Origin: Isosphaeraceae bacterium
GTDB taxonomy: Bacteria; Planctomycetota; Planctomycetia; Isosphaerales; Isosphaeraceae
Reading direction: 5' to 3'
Assembly (NCBI GenBank): GCA_025356435.1
Contig: JANXSY010000213.1
Span: 1 to 32,608 of the forward strand
DNA: 32,608 nucleotides
The notes beneath the pieces were generated by a model, which was not told where the DNA came from, did not search any database, and worked only from the letters and a program-made list of their open reading frames with translations. This document shows, piece by piece, positions 1-9,154 of this stretch; position 1 is the stretch's first letter, and each line of letters begins with the position of its first letter. The translations under genes were made by a program, and so were the position numbers.

Positions 1-2097
1 CATCGTCGAGGCAGGGTCGACGTTGCGGTCGAGCTCGCCGACGAAGAGGAGGAGCTTGCCCTGGAGCTTGCGGGCGTTGGTGACGTTCGACTGCTCGGCA
101 TAGTGCGGGCCAATCGGCCATCCCATCCACGCTTCGTTCCACCAGATCTTGTCCATGCGGTTATCGTGGCAACCGCAGTCAGCGACGGCCGCTTTGTAGA
201 ACTCGGGGTGGAAGAGCACGGCCCCGAGTGCATTCTGGCCGCCGGCCGAGCCGCCGTAGATGCCGACCCGAGTCAGGTCGAGCGCGGGGTCTTTTGCGGC
301 GATCGCTTTCAACCAGAGGATGCGGTCGGGGAAACCAGCGTCGGCCAGGTTCTTCGAAGCCACGTCATGGAACGCCTTCGATCGCCAGTTCGTTCCCATG
401 CCGTCGATCTGGACCACCACGAACCCGAGTTCCGCGAGCGCTTCCATCCCATGATAAGAGGCGAATGGCTTCGGCACGAATGCCCCTTGCGGCCCGGCGT
501 AGATCTGCTCGATCACCGGATATTTCTTGCTGGGATCGAAGTTCGTCGGCCGGAAGATCACGCCGTAGATATCGGTCTTGCCGTCCCGCCCCTTGGCGAC
601 GAACCGACCGGGAGGCTTCCAACCGGTTGCGGCCAGGGCCGAGGAGTCGGCCGCCTCAAGCCTGCAGACGAGCTTGCCGTCTTCGACACGCCGAAGCTCC
701 GTCACCGGAGGTAAGTCAATGCGTGAATAGGTATCGATCAGGAATCGACCGTCGGGCGAATAGGCAACCTTGTGGGTGCCGTCGCCTTCGGTGAGGATCA
801 CGAGGCCCGAGCCGTCGAAGTTCACTCGGGCGTAGTGGACCTGATAGGGGTCTTGGCCCGGATGAATGCCCCCGGCGCGGAACCAGATCTGCCTCTTCTG
901 ATCATCGATCCGTTCGATCCCCAGGACGAGCCAGTCGCCCTTGGTGATCGGGTGCTTGACCTTGCCGGTGAGCATGTCGACCAGATACAGGTGGTTCCAG
1001 CCGCTCCGCTCGGACATCCAGATCAATTCATTCGTTTCATCGAGATAGTGCGTGTTGATCTTGTTCGAGTAATCGATGAACGTCGGACTCGTCTCGTCGA
1101 CGACCGCCCGGGCTTCGCCCTTGGTGTCGACGGCGATGACCCGGATGGTCTGATGCCCGCGCTGGTTGTAGAGGAAGGAGAAGTGGGACGAGTCGAGAGA
1201 CCAGCGAAATTCCTCGACGCTCCAGGGGTTGGGGAAGAGGTCGTCTTTGACCGAGATTTCTTTGCGGGTCGCGATGTCGAACAGGTGCGGCTTGCGGATC
1301 GGGATGCGGTCGCCGGGTTTGAGATAATCATAGGAGTGGAGCTTCGGTTGGAGCTGATCTTTGGGCGACGACTCGATCAGATAGACCTTGCGGTCGTCTC
1401 CCTTGGCGTGGCGGACGGCGACAAAATGCGTCGAGTCGGGCGACCAGTAGACGCCCCCTTCATAGAAGTCACGATCGGTACCGTCGGAGGTGATCGCCGC
1501 GTCGCTGTCGCTCCCCTTCTCCTTGAGGCGGAGGTTGTGGTCCCTGACAACGACGGTCCACTTGCCGTCGGGAGAGGTCTCACCGCGCGGTGATTCCTGG
1601 TGACGGCGGGGGCCGCGGCGGCCTGTCGGTGTCAGGGCGCGAATCAGGTCGGGAACGCGCGGGACGGGGACGGCCAATTTGAGGGTGGCGTCCTTCTCAT
1701 CGAGTCGGTAGGTCTTGCCGTCGACCATGATGAGACCAGGGCCATCGCCGATGAGCCCAATCCCTTCGAATTGTAATCGATCGGCCTTCTGGGGCTTGCC
1801 GTTGAGCTTCGAGAGGACTCCGGCCAGCATTGCATGGTCGAAGGCCGGCTTGCGTTCGCCTTTCACCGCGTCGACGACCACAAACTCGGTCGCGCCGCCC
1901 GCGAGGTCGTTGCGATACCAGAAGCGGTTGCCGTCGGCCGACCAGTGGGGCACGATGGCGGTCTTGAAGACCTTGTTTTGCGTGCGATCATGGAGCCGGT
2001 CGGCGCGTTCGTAGTCGGCCTTGGTTCCCTGGGCGTGGCCCCTCGGTGCCGAGAAGATCAGGACGACCGACGCGAAGACGAGAACAGACCGCATCAT
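1..2097 (-). CDS. S9 family peptidase (dipeptidyl-peptidase IV-like), 3' end outside window
   Basis: Secreted or periplasmic serine peptidase of the prolyl-oligopeptidase/DPP-IV (S9B) type, expected to release N-terminal dipeptides. The frame is open for 699 codons and leaves the window before its stop. An N-terminal signal peptide (residues 1-22, ending GHAQ) is followed by a beta-propeller-like region with repeated 'W..D...F' strands, for example YWSPDSTHF and FRWSLDSSHF. The alpha/beta-hydrolase part carries the nucleophile elbow GIYGGSAGG, with Ser at about residue 617, and the acid motif GELDRNVDP with Asp at about 690. The catalytic His lies off the edge. Canonical members have GWSYGG, so this is a variant elbow. 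I chose the ATG at 2097 because GAGGA lies about 6 bases upstream; an in-frame ATG at 2118 overlaps the upstream stop as TGATG. It is last in a run of minus-strand genes. Confidence 0.88.
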   Translation of the reverse strand, partial: MMRSVLVFASVVLIFSAPRGHAQGTKADYERADRLHDRTQNKVFKTAIVPHWSADGNRFWYRNDLAGGATEFVVVDAVKGERKPAFDHAMLAGVLSKLNGKPQKADRLQFEGIGLIGDGPGLIMVDGKTYRLDEKDATLKLAVPVPRVPDLIRALTPTGRRGPRRHQESPRGETSPDGKWTVVVRDHNLRLKEKGSDSDAAITSDGTDRDFYEGGVYWSPDSTHFVAVRHAKGDDRKVYLIESSPKDQLQPKLHSYDYLKPGDRIPIRKPHLFDIATRKEISVKDDLFPNPWSVEEFRWSLDSSHFSFLYNQRGHQTIRVIAVDTKGEARAVVDETSPTFIDYSNKINTHYLDETNELIWMSERSGWNHLYLVDMLTGKVKHPITKGDWLVLGIERIDDQKRQIWFRAGGIHPGQDPYQVHYARVNFDGSGLVILTEGDGTHKVAYSPDGRFLIDTYSRIDLPPVTELRRVEDGKLVCRLEAADSSALAATGWKPPGRFVAKGRDGKTDIYGVIFRPTNFDPSKKYPVIEQIYAGPQGAFVPKPFASYHGMEALAELGFVVVQIDGMGTNWRSKAFHDVASKNLADAGFPDRILWLKAIAAKDPALDLTRVGIYGGSAGGQNALGAVLFHPEFYKAAVADCGCHDNRMDKIWWNEAWMGWPIGPHYAEQSNVTNARKLQGKLLLFVGELDRNVDPASTM

Positions 2098-2117
2098 CGT
2101 GTTTCCTCGAACGCCCA

Positions 2118-2465
2118 TCAGAATTCGCCTAGCTCGTCTTCAAGTTTCGCGACGACGGCCCGAAAATTATCGTCGGTTCGCAGGAGAACCTCAAGGGGCC
2201 GGACCTTGTCGTCAAGCAGTGTGAGCAACTCGGCGGTGCCCGATCGCAGGCCGAGCGCCTTGCCCCTCAATTCGAGGGCGCGGGCGACGATCGTGTCGAG
2301 GTCGAACGCCGACGATGCTCGGGTCATCCGCACAGCGATCTCGATCAGCGTCATGGTGTCGAGGGTCGCCTTGCCGTCGAGCCGGGCGGCGTCAGTGATA
2401 GCGAGAAGGGCGGCGGCGAGCTTGTCGCAGGCCTGATCTTGAAGGCGGGTCGGCTTGGTGGCCAT
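2118..2465 (-). CDS. hypothetical protein, 115 aa
   Basis: I do not recognise a family. The predicted product is a small soluble protein, rich in Ala, Leu and Asp, largely alpha-helical by composition. It has no signal peptide, no membrane segment and an acidic C-terminus (KLEDELGEF). It starts at the ATG at 2465, reading MATKPTRLQDQ; no strong Shine-Dalgarno is visible. It lies 31 bases downstream of the MOSC gene and its stop overlaps an alternative ATG of the peptidase gene (TGATG), so it is probably co-transcribed with both. The longer open frame reaching to 2825 is antisense-like overlap with the MOSC gene and was not used. Confidence 0.6.
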   Translation of the reverse strand: MATKPTRLQDQACDKLAAALLAITDAARLDGKATLDTMTLIEIAVRMTRASSAFDLDTIVARALELRGKALGLRSGTAELLTLLDDKVRPLEVLLRTDDNFRAVVAKLEDELGEF

Positions 2466-2496
2466 AAGGGTGGATCGATCGCCGAAAGGGTTGAGG

Positions 2497-3282
2497 TCAT
2501 CGAGGGACGATATCGAGGATCTCGATCGGGTCGCCGACGCGGATCGTGCCGCCTTTGGGGTCGCGCGGGCGGGTATTGATGGCGACTCGGTAGAAGTGGT
2601 CGAAGCGGTCGGCGTTCGCCCAGGGCGGGAGGGTTGCGCGGCGTCGATCGACGAAGGTCTTGGCGAAGTCTGCGATCGTCTCTCCGGTCGTCGAAGATCG
2701 CGTCGGGACGACGCAGCGCTGACAGGGATTCGTGCCCTCAAACTCGACGTCTCCGATCCGGAACCGGACGACGGTATCCTTCGCGGCATAGAGCCGATCG
2801 TCCCAGAAAGGCTCGACTCCGCCAACCTCCAGATTGGCCCGGAACCGTCGGCGAATCCCTTCGATGTCGAGGCCGGGGAACCACCCGGCGATAGCGCTCA
2901 AGGTCGCCTCGGCGATGACGGTCGGCCCCGGTGCCTCGGTGTCGTCGGGGAACCCGGTGTCGGGGGCCTCAACGAGCGCGATGGGAAGGCCGAGCGCCTT
3001 TGAGAGGTGGTCGAGAACGGCGTGTTGATCGGACGGATCTCCGAGGACGTATTGGCGTGCGTCATCGCCAAGACTCAGGCTCATCGACGAGAATTTGAAC
3101 TGGCTACGGATCGGATGGACGCGGGCCGTGCGCTTGCCAATGACGCCCCGACCCTCGGCATCGACGAGCGCGAAGCGTCGGTCGTGCTCGATCGCTCCGG
3201 AGGGCAAGATGCGGGCCGACGAGACATCGACGCCATCAAGCGACTTGATCGGATAGATCGTGATCCGGGTGAGGTAGGGCAC
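2497..3282 (-). CDS. MOSC domain-containing protein (YcbX/mARC-like)
   Basis: A 261-aa protein of the MOSC superfamily, which binds molybdenum cofactor through a conserved cysteine and includes N-hydroxylated-substrate reductases (mARC, YcbX). The N-terminus shows the MOSC_N beta-barrel pattern (ITIYPIKSLDG, then HDRRFALVD). The MOSC core has RRRFRANLEVGG and the cofactor motif GTNPCQRCVVPTR, with Cys at about 187 and 190, followed by TTGE. I chose the GTG at 3282 because the conserved family start (PYLTRITIYPIKS) begins there and GGGAG lies 13 bases upstream; longer in-frame starts run into the YqgE gene. No ferredoxin domain is fused, so a separate electron donor would be needed. Physiological substrate unknown. 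Confidence 0.85.
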   Translation of the reverse strand: MPYLTRITIYPIKSLDGVDVSSARILPSGAIEHDRRFALVDAEGRGVIGKRTARVHPIRSQFKFSSMSLSLGDDARQYVLGDPSDQHAVLDHLSKALGLPIALVEAPDTGFPDDTEAPGPTVIAEATLSAIAGWFPGLDIEGIRRRFRANLEVGGVEPFWDDRLYAAKDTVVRFRIGDVEFEGTNPCQRCVVPTRSSTTGETIADFAKTFVDRRRATLPPWANADRFDHFYRVAINTRPRDPKGGTIRVGDPIEILDIVPR

Positions 3283-3302
3283 TGTTGAGGGTTGGCTCCC
3301 GA

Positions 3303-3854
3303 TCAGTTGAGCGAGGGGTCTGCGGGCACCTCGCGGATACCGAGGAGCTTGGAGATCCGGTTCGCTTCGATCTCTCGGACGAGTGGGTCCCAGGTGTCGT
3401 CGTCGCTGCCGAAGACCATCTTGGCGGTCGCCGGGGTGAGAAGCCACGAACCTTCCTTGATTTCGGCTTCGAGCTGGCCTGGTCCCCAGCCGGCATAGTT
3501 CGCGACAATCAGCGAGGGCTCAACGCGCTGTCGGAGGAGGACCTGCACCTTGGTTGCGTCGATCGTGCTGAAAAGACCGGTTATCACTTCCTGATCGGAA
3601 AGGCTTTCCGTCTCGTGAAGCACGAGAAGGGGTCCGAGCACTGGCCCACCGAGGTTGAGCGGCTTCTCCCAGTCGAATTTTTCGGAGAAGACCTGCTCCG
3701 AGATGTCGCTGATCGTGGCGACGGTCGGCCGGTTGAGGATCACACCGGCGGCCCCTTGCTTGTTGTGCTCGAAGATCAGGAGGACCGACCGGGCGAAGTT
3801 GGGGTCGAGAAGGTCGGGTGAGGCGACCAGCAAGTGACCCTTCAGTGACGTCAT
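3303..3854 (-). CDS. YqgE/AlgH family protein (UPF0301)
   Basis: A 183-aa cytoplasmic protein of the YqgE/AlgH (DUF179) family, whose molecular role is not settled; AlgH was named for an effect on alginate production in Pseudomonas. Family hallmarks are all present: start KGHLLVASPDLLDPNF, then VLNRPT, LGGPVLGPLLVLH and YAGWGPGQLEAEI, and the C-terminal W-x-x-A-like stretch is replaced by DDTWDPLVREI. Length matches the family (about 180-190 aa). The ATG at 3854 has GAGG 7 bases upstream. It is separated by 20 bases from the MOSC gene downstream and 56 from the ceramidase-like gene upstream, consistent with one transcript. Confidence 0.9.
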   Translation of the reverse strand: MTSLKGHLLVASPDLLDPNFARSVLLIFEHNKQGAAGVILNRPTVATISDISEQVFSEKFDWEKPLNLGGPVLGPLLVLHETESLSDQEVITGLFSTIDATKVQVLLRQRVEPSLIVANYAGWGPGQLEAEIKEGSWLLTPATAKMVFGSDDDTWDPLVREIEANRISKLLGIREVPADPSLN

Positions 3855-3910
3855 CGCTTAACCTCGGGAAGAGAGAAGCGAATGGACCAAGACGATCGAA
3901 TGCAAAGGTC

Positions 3911-5341
3911 TCAGGGTTTCAGGCCCTTGAGCAGCCCCACCGCGGTCTCCACGAGCGCCTCGCCGCAGCCCGGTTTGAGGGGGCAGGTGACGACTTCATA
4001 ACTCCCCTCGGCGAAGGCTTTCCGGGTCGGCACATAGTAGTCGGCGTCCTGGGCGAGCGAGAGAACGAACGTGTGCTTGAAGGGAGATGCCTTCTTGATC
4101 GCCATGCCGAGTTCAACGAAGACCTCGTGCGGCAGGCTGACGATCGCCGTGTCGGAACCTATACGGATCACCTGGACCTCGGCCGGCTCGCTGTCGCCGA
4201 ATTGTTTACGGCGGTCGCGCACTTCGAGAATCCGGTGCGACTCGACGAGCAGATAGAAATCGGGGGTCGGAGTCACCTTGCGAAGGAAGACGTCGAGAGC
4301 GCGGGCGACCTGCTCGTCGGTGACGTCCTCGATCGGAAGCTGGACGATCGCCGATCGGGCCGCGAGTGAGGGCGTATCGACCGGCTTGAGGCCCGGGATC
4401 GCCTTGAGCACGGTGCTCGTCAGGGCCGCGCCGATCCGAGCGGGTTCGGTCGCGCTGGGCTGAGGAGCGTCGTTCGACACGTCGATATGGTTAATGTCGC
4501 CGGCAGTCCCTTCGCCGAAGATCGAGACAAAGTCGGGGCCAAATTCCTTGCGGAGCCCCGTTTCGAGATGCGCCGGGAAGTCGGCCCCCCACTCGGGACC
4601 GCCGTAGGTGGCGACGTGCATCGCGAACGCGACCAGAGACGCCCTCGGCTTGCCACCGGCCGGGTCGCGGACGACGAGAATCGGCAACTCGGTGTCGACC
4701 GGTCCGGCGACGCGGACGATCTCGGGGTTCTTCTTGCCGGGATTGAACCGGACATAGCCGTTCTTCATGTGGAACCGCCGATTGAAGGCGAGTCCGGGCT
4801 GGTCAACAGCGCCGACGTCGATCGCGGCGGGCTTCAGCAAGGCGTTCGCGTGCTCGATCGCCCGGACGCAGCGGTCGGCGGCGAAGGCGGTGTAGTCGAT
4901 CGACTCATGGGCGTCTTTCCCCTTGGCGGCGATCTCATTCGCGTGTTCGAGGTCGCGGATTGGCCCTTGGTACTGCGGAGCGCCGTGGGTGTGCGTTGCC
5001 GAAATGATGATATGAGCGACGGGAATTTCGGTCGCCTTGCTCGCAGCCTTGCGGACGAGATTGCTGAGGTCGAGCGAGATCCCGGTCAGATCGCAGACGA
5101 CCAGGGCCGCCTTGACGCCCCCCTGCTCGAACACAATCGCTTTGGCGACAAGCGGGTCGTGGACGCCCGTTGAGACCGGTGAGACGTAATTGCCGCCGAC
5201 CCGCATCCCGACGGGCGGTGTGATGTCTTCGACGGCGACGCCGACTTTGAAGTCGTCCCTGGCTCTGGCGTCGTCCCCGTGATTGGCCACGCCCCAGATG
5301 GCGAGCAGTATGATCACCACGTAATTCAACGTCTCATACAT
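3911..5341 (-). CDS. neutral/alkaline non-lysosomal ceramidase-like secreted hydrolase
   Basis: A 476-aa exported protein resembling the N-terminal catalytic domain of neutral ceramidases, which are zinc amidases. A signal peptide or anchor occupies residues 1-27 (YVVIILLAIWGV). The mature start KVGVAVEDITPPVG and the metal-binding-type motif IISATHTHGAP match this family. Later landmarks are HVATYGGP, IFGEGTAGDINH and LAQDADYYVPTRKAF. At under 500 residues it lacks the C-terminal domain of full ceramidases, as is usual for the planctomycete paralogues I recall. Ceramide as substrate is not implied. AGGAG lies 9 bases before the ATG, and the gene sits 17 bases after pdxH. Confidence 0.8.
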   Translation of the reverse strand: MYETLNYVVIILLAIWGVANHGDDARARDDFKVGVAVEDITPPVGMRVGGNYVSPVSTGVHDPLVAKAIVFEQGGVKAALVVCDLTGISLDLSNLVRKAASKATEIPVAHIIISATHTHGAPQYQGPIRDLEHANEIAAKGKDAHESIDYTAFAADRCVRAIEHANALLKPAAIDVGAVDQPGLAFNRRFHMKNGYVRFNPGKKNPEIVRVAGPVDTELPILVVRDPAGGKPRASLVAFAMHVATYGGPEWGADFPAHLETGLRKEFGPDFVSIFGEGTAGDINHIDVSNDAPQPSATEPARIGAALTSTVLKAIPGLKPVDTPSLAARSAIVQLPIEDVTDEQVARALDVFLRKVTPTPDFYLLVESHRILEVRDRRKQFGDSEPAEVQVIRIGSDTAIVSLPHEVFVELGMAIKKASPFKHTFVLSLAQDADYYVPTRKAFAEGSYEVVTCPLKPGCGEALVETAVGLLKGLKP

Positions 5342-5358
5342 CGGCGAGATCTCCTAAA

Positions 5359-5994
5359 TCAGGGCGAGAGGCGCTCGATGAGCCATCCTGCGGCCGTCCG
5401 TCGATAACGCAGGCGGTCGTGCAGGCGATTTGGTCGGCCTTGCCAGAATTCGATGGCTTCGGGCACGACGCGGAATCCGCCCCAGTGGGGAGGACGCGTG
5501 ATCGAGCCGTCAGGGTAGGATCGCTGGAAGTCGTCGAGGGCCGATTCGAGCGTTTCGCGACCAGCCACGACCTCGCTCTGACGCGAGGCCCAGGCCCCCA
5601 GCCTTGCTCCTGGCGGTCGTATCGCGAAGTAGGAATCGGCCTCAGCGTCGGCCACCCGGACGACCGAGCCATCGACCCGCACCTGCCGTTCGAGGATCGG
5701 CCAGAAGAAGACGAGCGACGCGAACGGATTTGCCGCGAGCTCACGCCCCTTGCGGCTCTCGAAGTTGGTGTAGAACGAAAATCCGCGATCGTCATATCCC
5801 TTCAAGAGCACGACCCGCGCCGAGGGGTGGCCGTCCGGCGTTGAGGTCGCGAGAGTCATGGCGTTCGGCTCGGGAACCCCTGCGGCGGACGCAGAGTCGA
5901 ACCAATCGCCAAACTGAACGAAGGGGTCGCTCGCGACTTCGTCTTCGGTGAGTTGACCCCGTTGATATTCCACCCGCATCGATTCAGCGGACAT
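5359..5994 (-). CDS. pdxH: pyridoxamine/pyridoxine 5'-phosphate oxidase
   Basis: FMN-dependent cytoplasmic enzyme that oxidises pyridoxine or pyridoxamine 5'-phosphate to pyridoxal 5'-phosphate. At 211 aa it matches the family length. Diagnostic stretches in order: [37 protein letters not shown] (FMN-phosphate contact), [37 protein letters not shown] and RLHDR, ending in W.IERLSP. I chose the ATG at 5994, just before the conserved start; the frame stays open upstream to 6180 but that extension does not look like the family. First gene of the minus-strand run, so its promoter should lie in 5995-6471. Confidence 0.93.
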   Translation of the reverse strand: MSAESMRVEYQRGQLTEDEVASDPFVQFGDWFDSASAAGVPEPNAMTLATSTPDGHPSARVVLLKGYDDRGFSFYTNFESRKGRELAANPFASLVFFWPILERQVRVDGSVVRVADAEADSYFAIRPPGARLGAWASRQSEVVAGRETLESALDDFQRSYPDGSITRPPHWGGFRVVPEAIEFWQGRPNRLHDRLRYRRTAAGWLIERLSP

Positions 5995-6471
5995 CGGCCC
6001 ATGGTCCCCGACCAGAGAGAGTTCGGCAGTTTCCTTCGCCCCAGCATTATCGCACAGAGACCGCGTCGATGGGATAACCCGTCGACCTTGCACTTTTGTA
6101 ACATCCGGTCCTTGCCGCACGATCCACTTAAGTCCTGTAAGCGTGACTCGCTGGCCATTCCCGAGATGTCCAATCATCATCTTTTTCCAAATAACTCAAT
6201 TTCGATGTGAATTCGTCCGGCAACTGAACCCGATGAAAGAGAGAGGTCAAATAGGAGAAAAAAGACAATCACAATTGCATGCAGGTATGGTAGTCTATGT
6301 AGATACACAGCAATTCTTGGTCTCGCCGCGATCTTTTGTCGAGTCGACATCGCTCCGCGGACGGTAAATCAGGGTTGGGGCCGTCGCTACGACGGGACAA
6401 TCTCAGTTCAGGATGTGCCGAAATAGGCGACTCTATCGATTGCGGATACCTCTTCTTATCGGACCCATTCC
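5995..6471. other. intergenic region between divergent genes
   Basis: A 477-base gap separates divergent pdxH and the Ig-repeat gene, so it must serve promoters in both directions. The middle (about 6175-6320) is clearly more AT-rich than its surroundings. One weak plus-strand promoter candidate is TTGCAT (6275-6280), 15 bases before TATGTA (6296-6301). The spacing is short and I would not rely on it. No RNA gene or repeat was recognised. Confidence 0.4.
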
Positions 6472-9099
6472 ATGCAGACTCGACGACCCCAAGACCTTCG
6501 CGAAATCGGGCGGGCTGATGCCGAGAGGCGCGGGAGACGGAAGGACGTTCGGCTCAAGCCTGGCATGAGCCTCAATTGTGAGGCCCTGGAGGTCAGGATC
6601 ACGCCGACCACGTCGGTGTGGAGCGGGGTCGGGGCTGATGCGCTCTGGACTAACTCGGCCAACTGGGCCGGTAATGTCGCCCCGGTGCCGGGCAATGATC
6701 TCGTCTTTCCCGCGGGTGTGACCCAACTCTCGCCCGTCAACAACTTCCCCGCCGGGACGTCGTTTCGGTCGATCGAAATCGACGCTGCGGGCTACTTCTT
6801 GAGCAATCAGAACCCCGCCTCGAATATCGTCGTGTCGTCTGGGATCACGGCGACGTACGCCACCGGAAATTCGAGCGACGGGATGAACACGGTCCTGGGC
6901 GCGACGATCCCGGTCCGGGTCGACGGCGGAACATTCACCTTCGACAGTTTGGGATCTGTTTCCGACGGCGGCAACCACTTCGGCATCACGCAAACTGGGA
7001 CAGGCGTCCTGGATATCGACTCGACGACGACCTATACCGGCCCGACCACAGTCAACTCCGGCACGCTCCTGATCACGGGAGATAATTCGTCGTCGAGCGG
7101 TATCACCGTCAACGCCGGCGCACATCTCGCGGGCTATGGAACCGCCCCCGTAATTACATCGATCGGGGGAACAGTCGGGGCTGACTTTGACGGCATACCG
7201 GAGACTCTGACCTCGAAGGGCTCGCTCTCGCTCGACGCGAATTCCACTTTCACGGCGACGATCAAAGGCAATACATCTGGATTTGGTGGGTCGCACTATA
7301 GCCAAGTCAATATCGCTGGTCCTCTGGCTCTCAATGGCGCAACCTTCGCCCCTGTTCTCAGCGGCGGCTACATGCCGCAACTCGTAGATTCGATCGACCT
7401 GATCACCGGATCAACTTCCGCCACCGGGACGTTCAAGAACCAGCCCGAGGGCTCGTTCGTATCCATCAATGGAAATTTCTTCAAGATCACTTATGTCGGT
7501 GGCGTCGGGGGCCACGACGTCGTCCTTAACGGCCTCCAGGTCGCGACGACAACGGTGACTTCGGGCGTCCCCAACCCCTCAATTTTCAGCACGCCGGTGA
7601 CACTCACCGCCACCGTGACCGCCGCGACTGGAACGCCGACCGGGAGCGTCACGTTCATGAACGGCTTGTCGGTGATCGGGACGAGCCCCCTCAACCAGGC
7701 GGGCTCGGCGACGATCTCGACCTCGACGCTGCCGATCGGGACCGACACAATCACAGCGGTCTACAGCGGCGGCGGGATCAACGGGCCGTCGACCTCGGCC
7801 GCCTATAGCCAGGTCGTGAATCAAGTGCCGACGACGATCACCGTCGCCAGCGGTTCGCCGACCCAATTCGGCCAGGTCCTCAACCTGACGGCCACCCTCA
7901 GCCCCTCCGCGTCTCCCGGCGGCGCTCAACCGACCGGCATCGTCACCTTCTTCGACGGGTTGACCGTGCTCGGCACATCTCCAGTCGTCTCCGGCCCCGG
8001 CGGCGGCAACCCGCCCGTGCTCGTCAGTTTCTCCACGTCGAGCCTCTCGACCGGTGACCACACGATCCGGGCGGTTTACGGCGGCGATGCCGAGTTCGCT
8101 GGGTCGTCGAACCAGACCACCCTGACAGTATTTAAGGCGAACACGGCGCTCTCAATCTACACCCCGCAGACGACTTCGACTTTCGGACAGGGCATCCTCA
8201 TCCAGGGGAACCTCTTCACCTCGACCCAGACCGCCCCGACGGGCACCGTGACCTACAGCGACGGCTCGACCGTCCTGAGCGTGGTCCCGGTGACGGGCCG
8301 ACCGGCCAACGGGGGAGTCGCGACCGGTTTCACCAACGTCACGACACCCACGAACTTCGCCCCGGGCTCGCACGTCATCACCCTCACCTACAGCGGTGAC
8401 GGTAACTACGTCGGCGGCTCGGCGGTGACGACTTTGGTGGTCGTCCCGGTGACGACCTCGACCGCCTTGGCCGCCTCAACCCAGACGCCGTTCTACGGCC
8501 AGCCGGTCACTTATACGGCTGTGGTCAGGGCCGTCTCCCCGGGAATCAACCCGACGAGCGGCATGGTGATCTTTTTCGACGGCGTGAACACGATCGGGAC
8601 GTCGAGTCTCATCAACGGCCAGGCCAGCCTGACCGTTCGGGCGACCGGAGTCGGCCAGCCGCATATCATCCACGCCAACTTCTCGCCGGGCGACGTCAAC
8701 TCCTCGGCCAGCGCCTCCAACACGCTGGGCGAGTCGGTGGTCAAGGCCGAGTCCAACCTGCTGTTCTACTATCAGGTTAGCCCGAAGGGCGTCGGTTTCC
8801 CGACGACCGTCATCTCTGCTCTCTTCGGCTCGGGCCACCCGACCGGGACGTTGACGTTCTACGCCAACGGCCGTTCGATTCGCACCCAGACGCTCACCGC
8901 CGACGGGATGGGTGGGGTCTTCTTCACGACGAGCGTCGCGCAGGGGAAAACCTACCGGGTCTCTTATAGTGGTGACACAAACTACAACCCGAGTAACTCG
9001 GCATCGGTCAAGATTACCCCGACGATTCTGATGGGTGGACCTGCTCCGGTTCAGGTTCTCGGAACCTCGGGCTTTGCTCGAATCCTCCGCCGTCGTTAA
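6472..9099 (+). CDS. large Ig-like repeat surface protein with LExR N-terminal motif
   Basis: An 875-aa predicted surface or extracellular protein. Residues 1-34 are strongly basic and lead into NCEALEVRITPT (35-46), which resembles the planctomycete 'LEPR/LEDR' N-terminal motif found on giant exported proteins in place of a classic signal peptide. Residues 47-355 look like an autotransporter-type beta-helix passenger, with the repeat GTGVLDIDSTTTYTG then PTTVNSGTLLI. From about 357 to 850 there are five tandem Ig-like domains (about 357-449, 453-555, 556-660, 661-757, 758-850), each with the Big/Ig_3 signature PTG.VTF.DG and H.I.A.YSGD. The tail is basic (ARILRRR). Likely adhesive or structural; the ligand is unknown. 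No clear ribosome-binding site precedes the ATG. A 5-bp hairpin follows the stop. Confidence 0.85.
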   Translation: MQTRRPQDLREIGRADAERRGRRKDVRLKPGMSLNCEALEVRITPTTSVWSGVGADALWTNSANWAGNVAPVPGNDLVFPAGVTQLSPVNNFPAGTSFRSIEIDAAGYFLSNQNPASNIVVSSGITATYATGNSSDGMNTVLGATIPVRVDGGTFTFDSLGSVSDGGNHFGITQTGTGVLDIDSTTTYTGPTTVNSGTLLITGDNSSSSGITVNAGAHLAGYGTAPVITSIGGTVGADFDGIPETLTSKGSLSLDANSTFTATIKGNTSGFGGSHYSQVNIAGPLALNGATFAPVLSGGYMPQLVDSIDLITGSTSATGTFKNQPEGSFVSINGNFFKITYVGGVGGHDVVLNGLQVATTTVTSGVPNPSIFSTPVTLTATVTAATGTPTGSVTFMNGLSVIGTSPLNQAGSATISTSTLPIGTDTITAVYSGGGINGPSTSAAYSQVVNQVPTTITVASGSPTQFGQVLNLTATLSPSASPGGAQPTGIVTFFDGLTVLGTSPVVSGPGGGNPPVLVSFSTSSLSTGDHTIRAVYGGDAEFAGSSNQTTLTVFKANTALSIYTPQTTSTFGQGILIQGNLFTSTQTAPTGTVTYSDGSTVLSVVPVTGRPANGGVATGFTNVTTPTNFAPGSHVITLTYSGDGNYVGGSAVTTLVVVPVTTSTALAASTQTPFYGQPVTYTAVVRAVSPGINPTSGMVIFFDGVNTIGTSSLINGQASLTVRATGVGQPHIIHANFSPGDVNSSASASNTLGESVVKAESNLLFYYQVSPKGVGFPTTVISALFGSGHPTGTLTFYANGRSIRTQTLTADGMGGVFFTTSVAQGKTYRVSYSGDTNYNPSNSASVKITPTILMGGPAPVQVLGTSGFARILRRR

Positions 9100-9107
9100 G
9101 CTGAACT

Positions 9108-9120
9108 GAGCCACAGGCTC
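9108..9120 (+). terminator. short hairpin after the Ig-repeat gene
   Basis: GAGCC, loop ACA, GGCTC immediately follow the stop codon at 9099. The stem is only 5 bp and no T-tract follows, so it is at best a weak or factor-assisted terminator. Confidence 0.25.
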
Positions 9121-9154
9121 TACGTTCCTCGATCGGAAATGGCAGGTCGCATCG

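Noticed and set aside
772..1593. Long plus-strand open frame (273 codons) opposite the S9 peptidase gene
   Set aside because: Antisense shadow in GC-rich DNA: Val, Asp and Gly-rich without motifs, while the minus strand encodes a clear DPP-IV-like protein.
2118..2825. 235-codon version of the 115-aa gene
   Set aside because: Its first 120 codons overlap the MOSC gene and are Ser, Arg, Pro-rich noise; the protein-like part begins at 2465.
6433..7380. 315-codon minus-strand frame opposite the Ig-repeat gene
   Set aside because: Arg and Asp-rich antisense of a repeat protein, with no recognisable domain.
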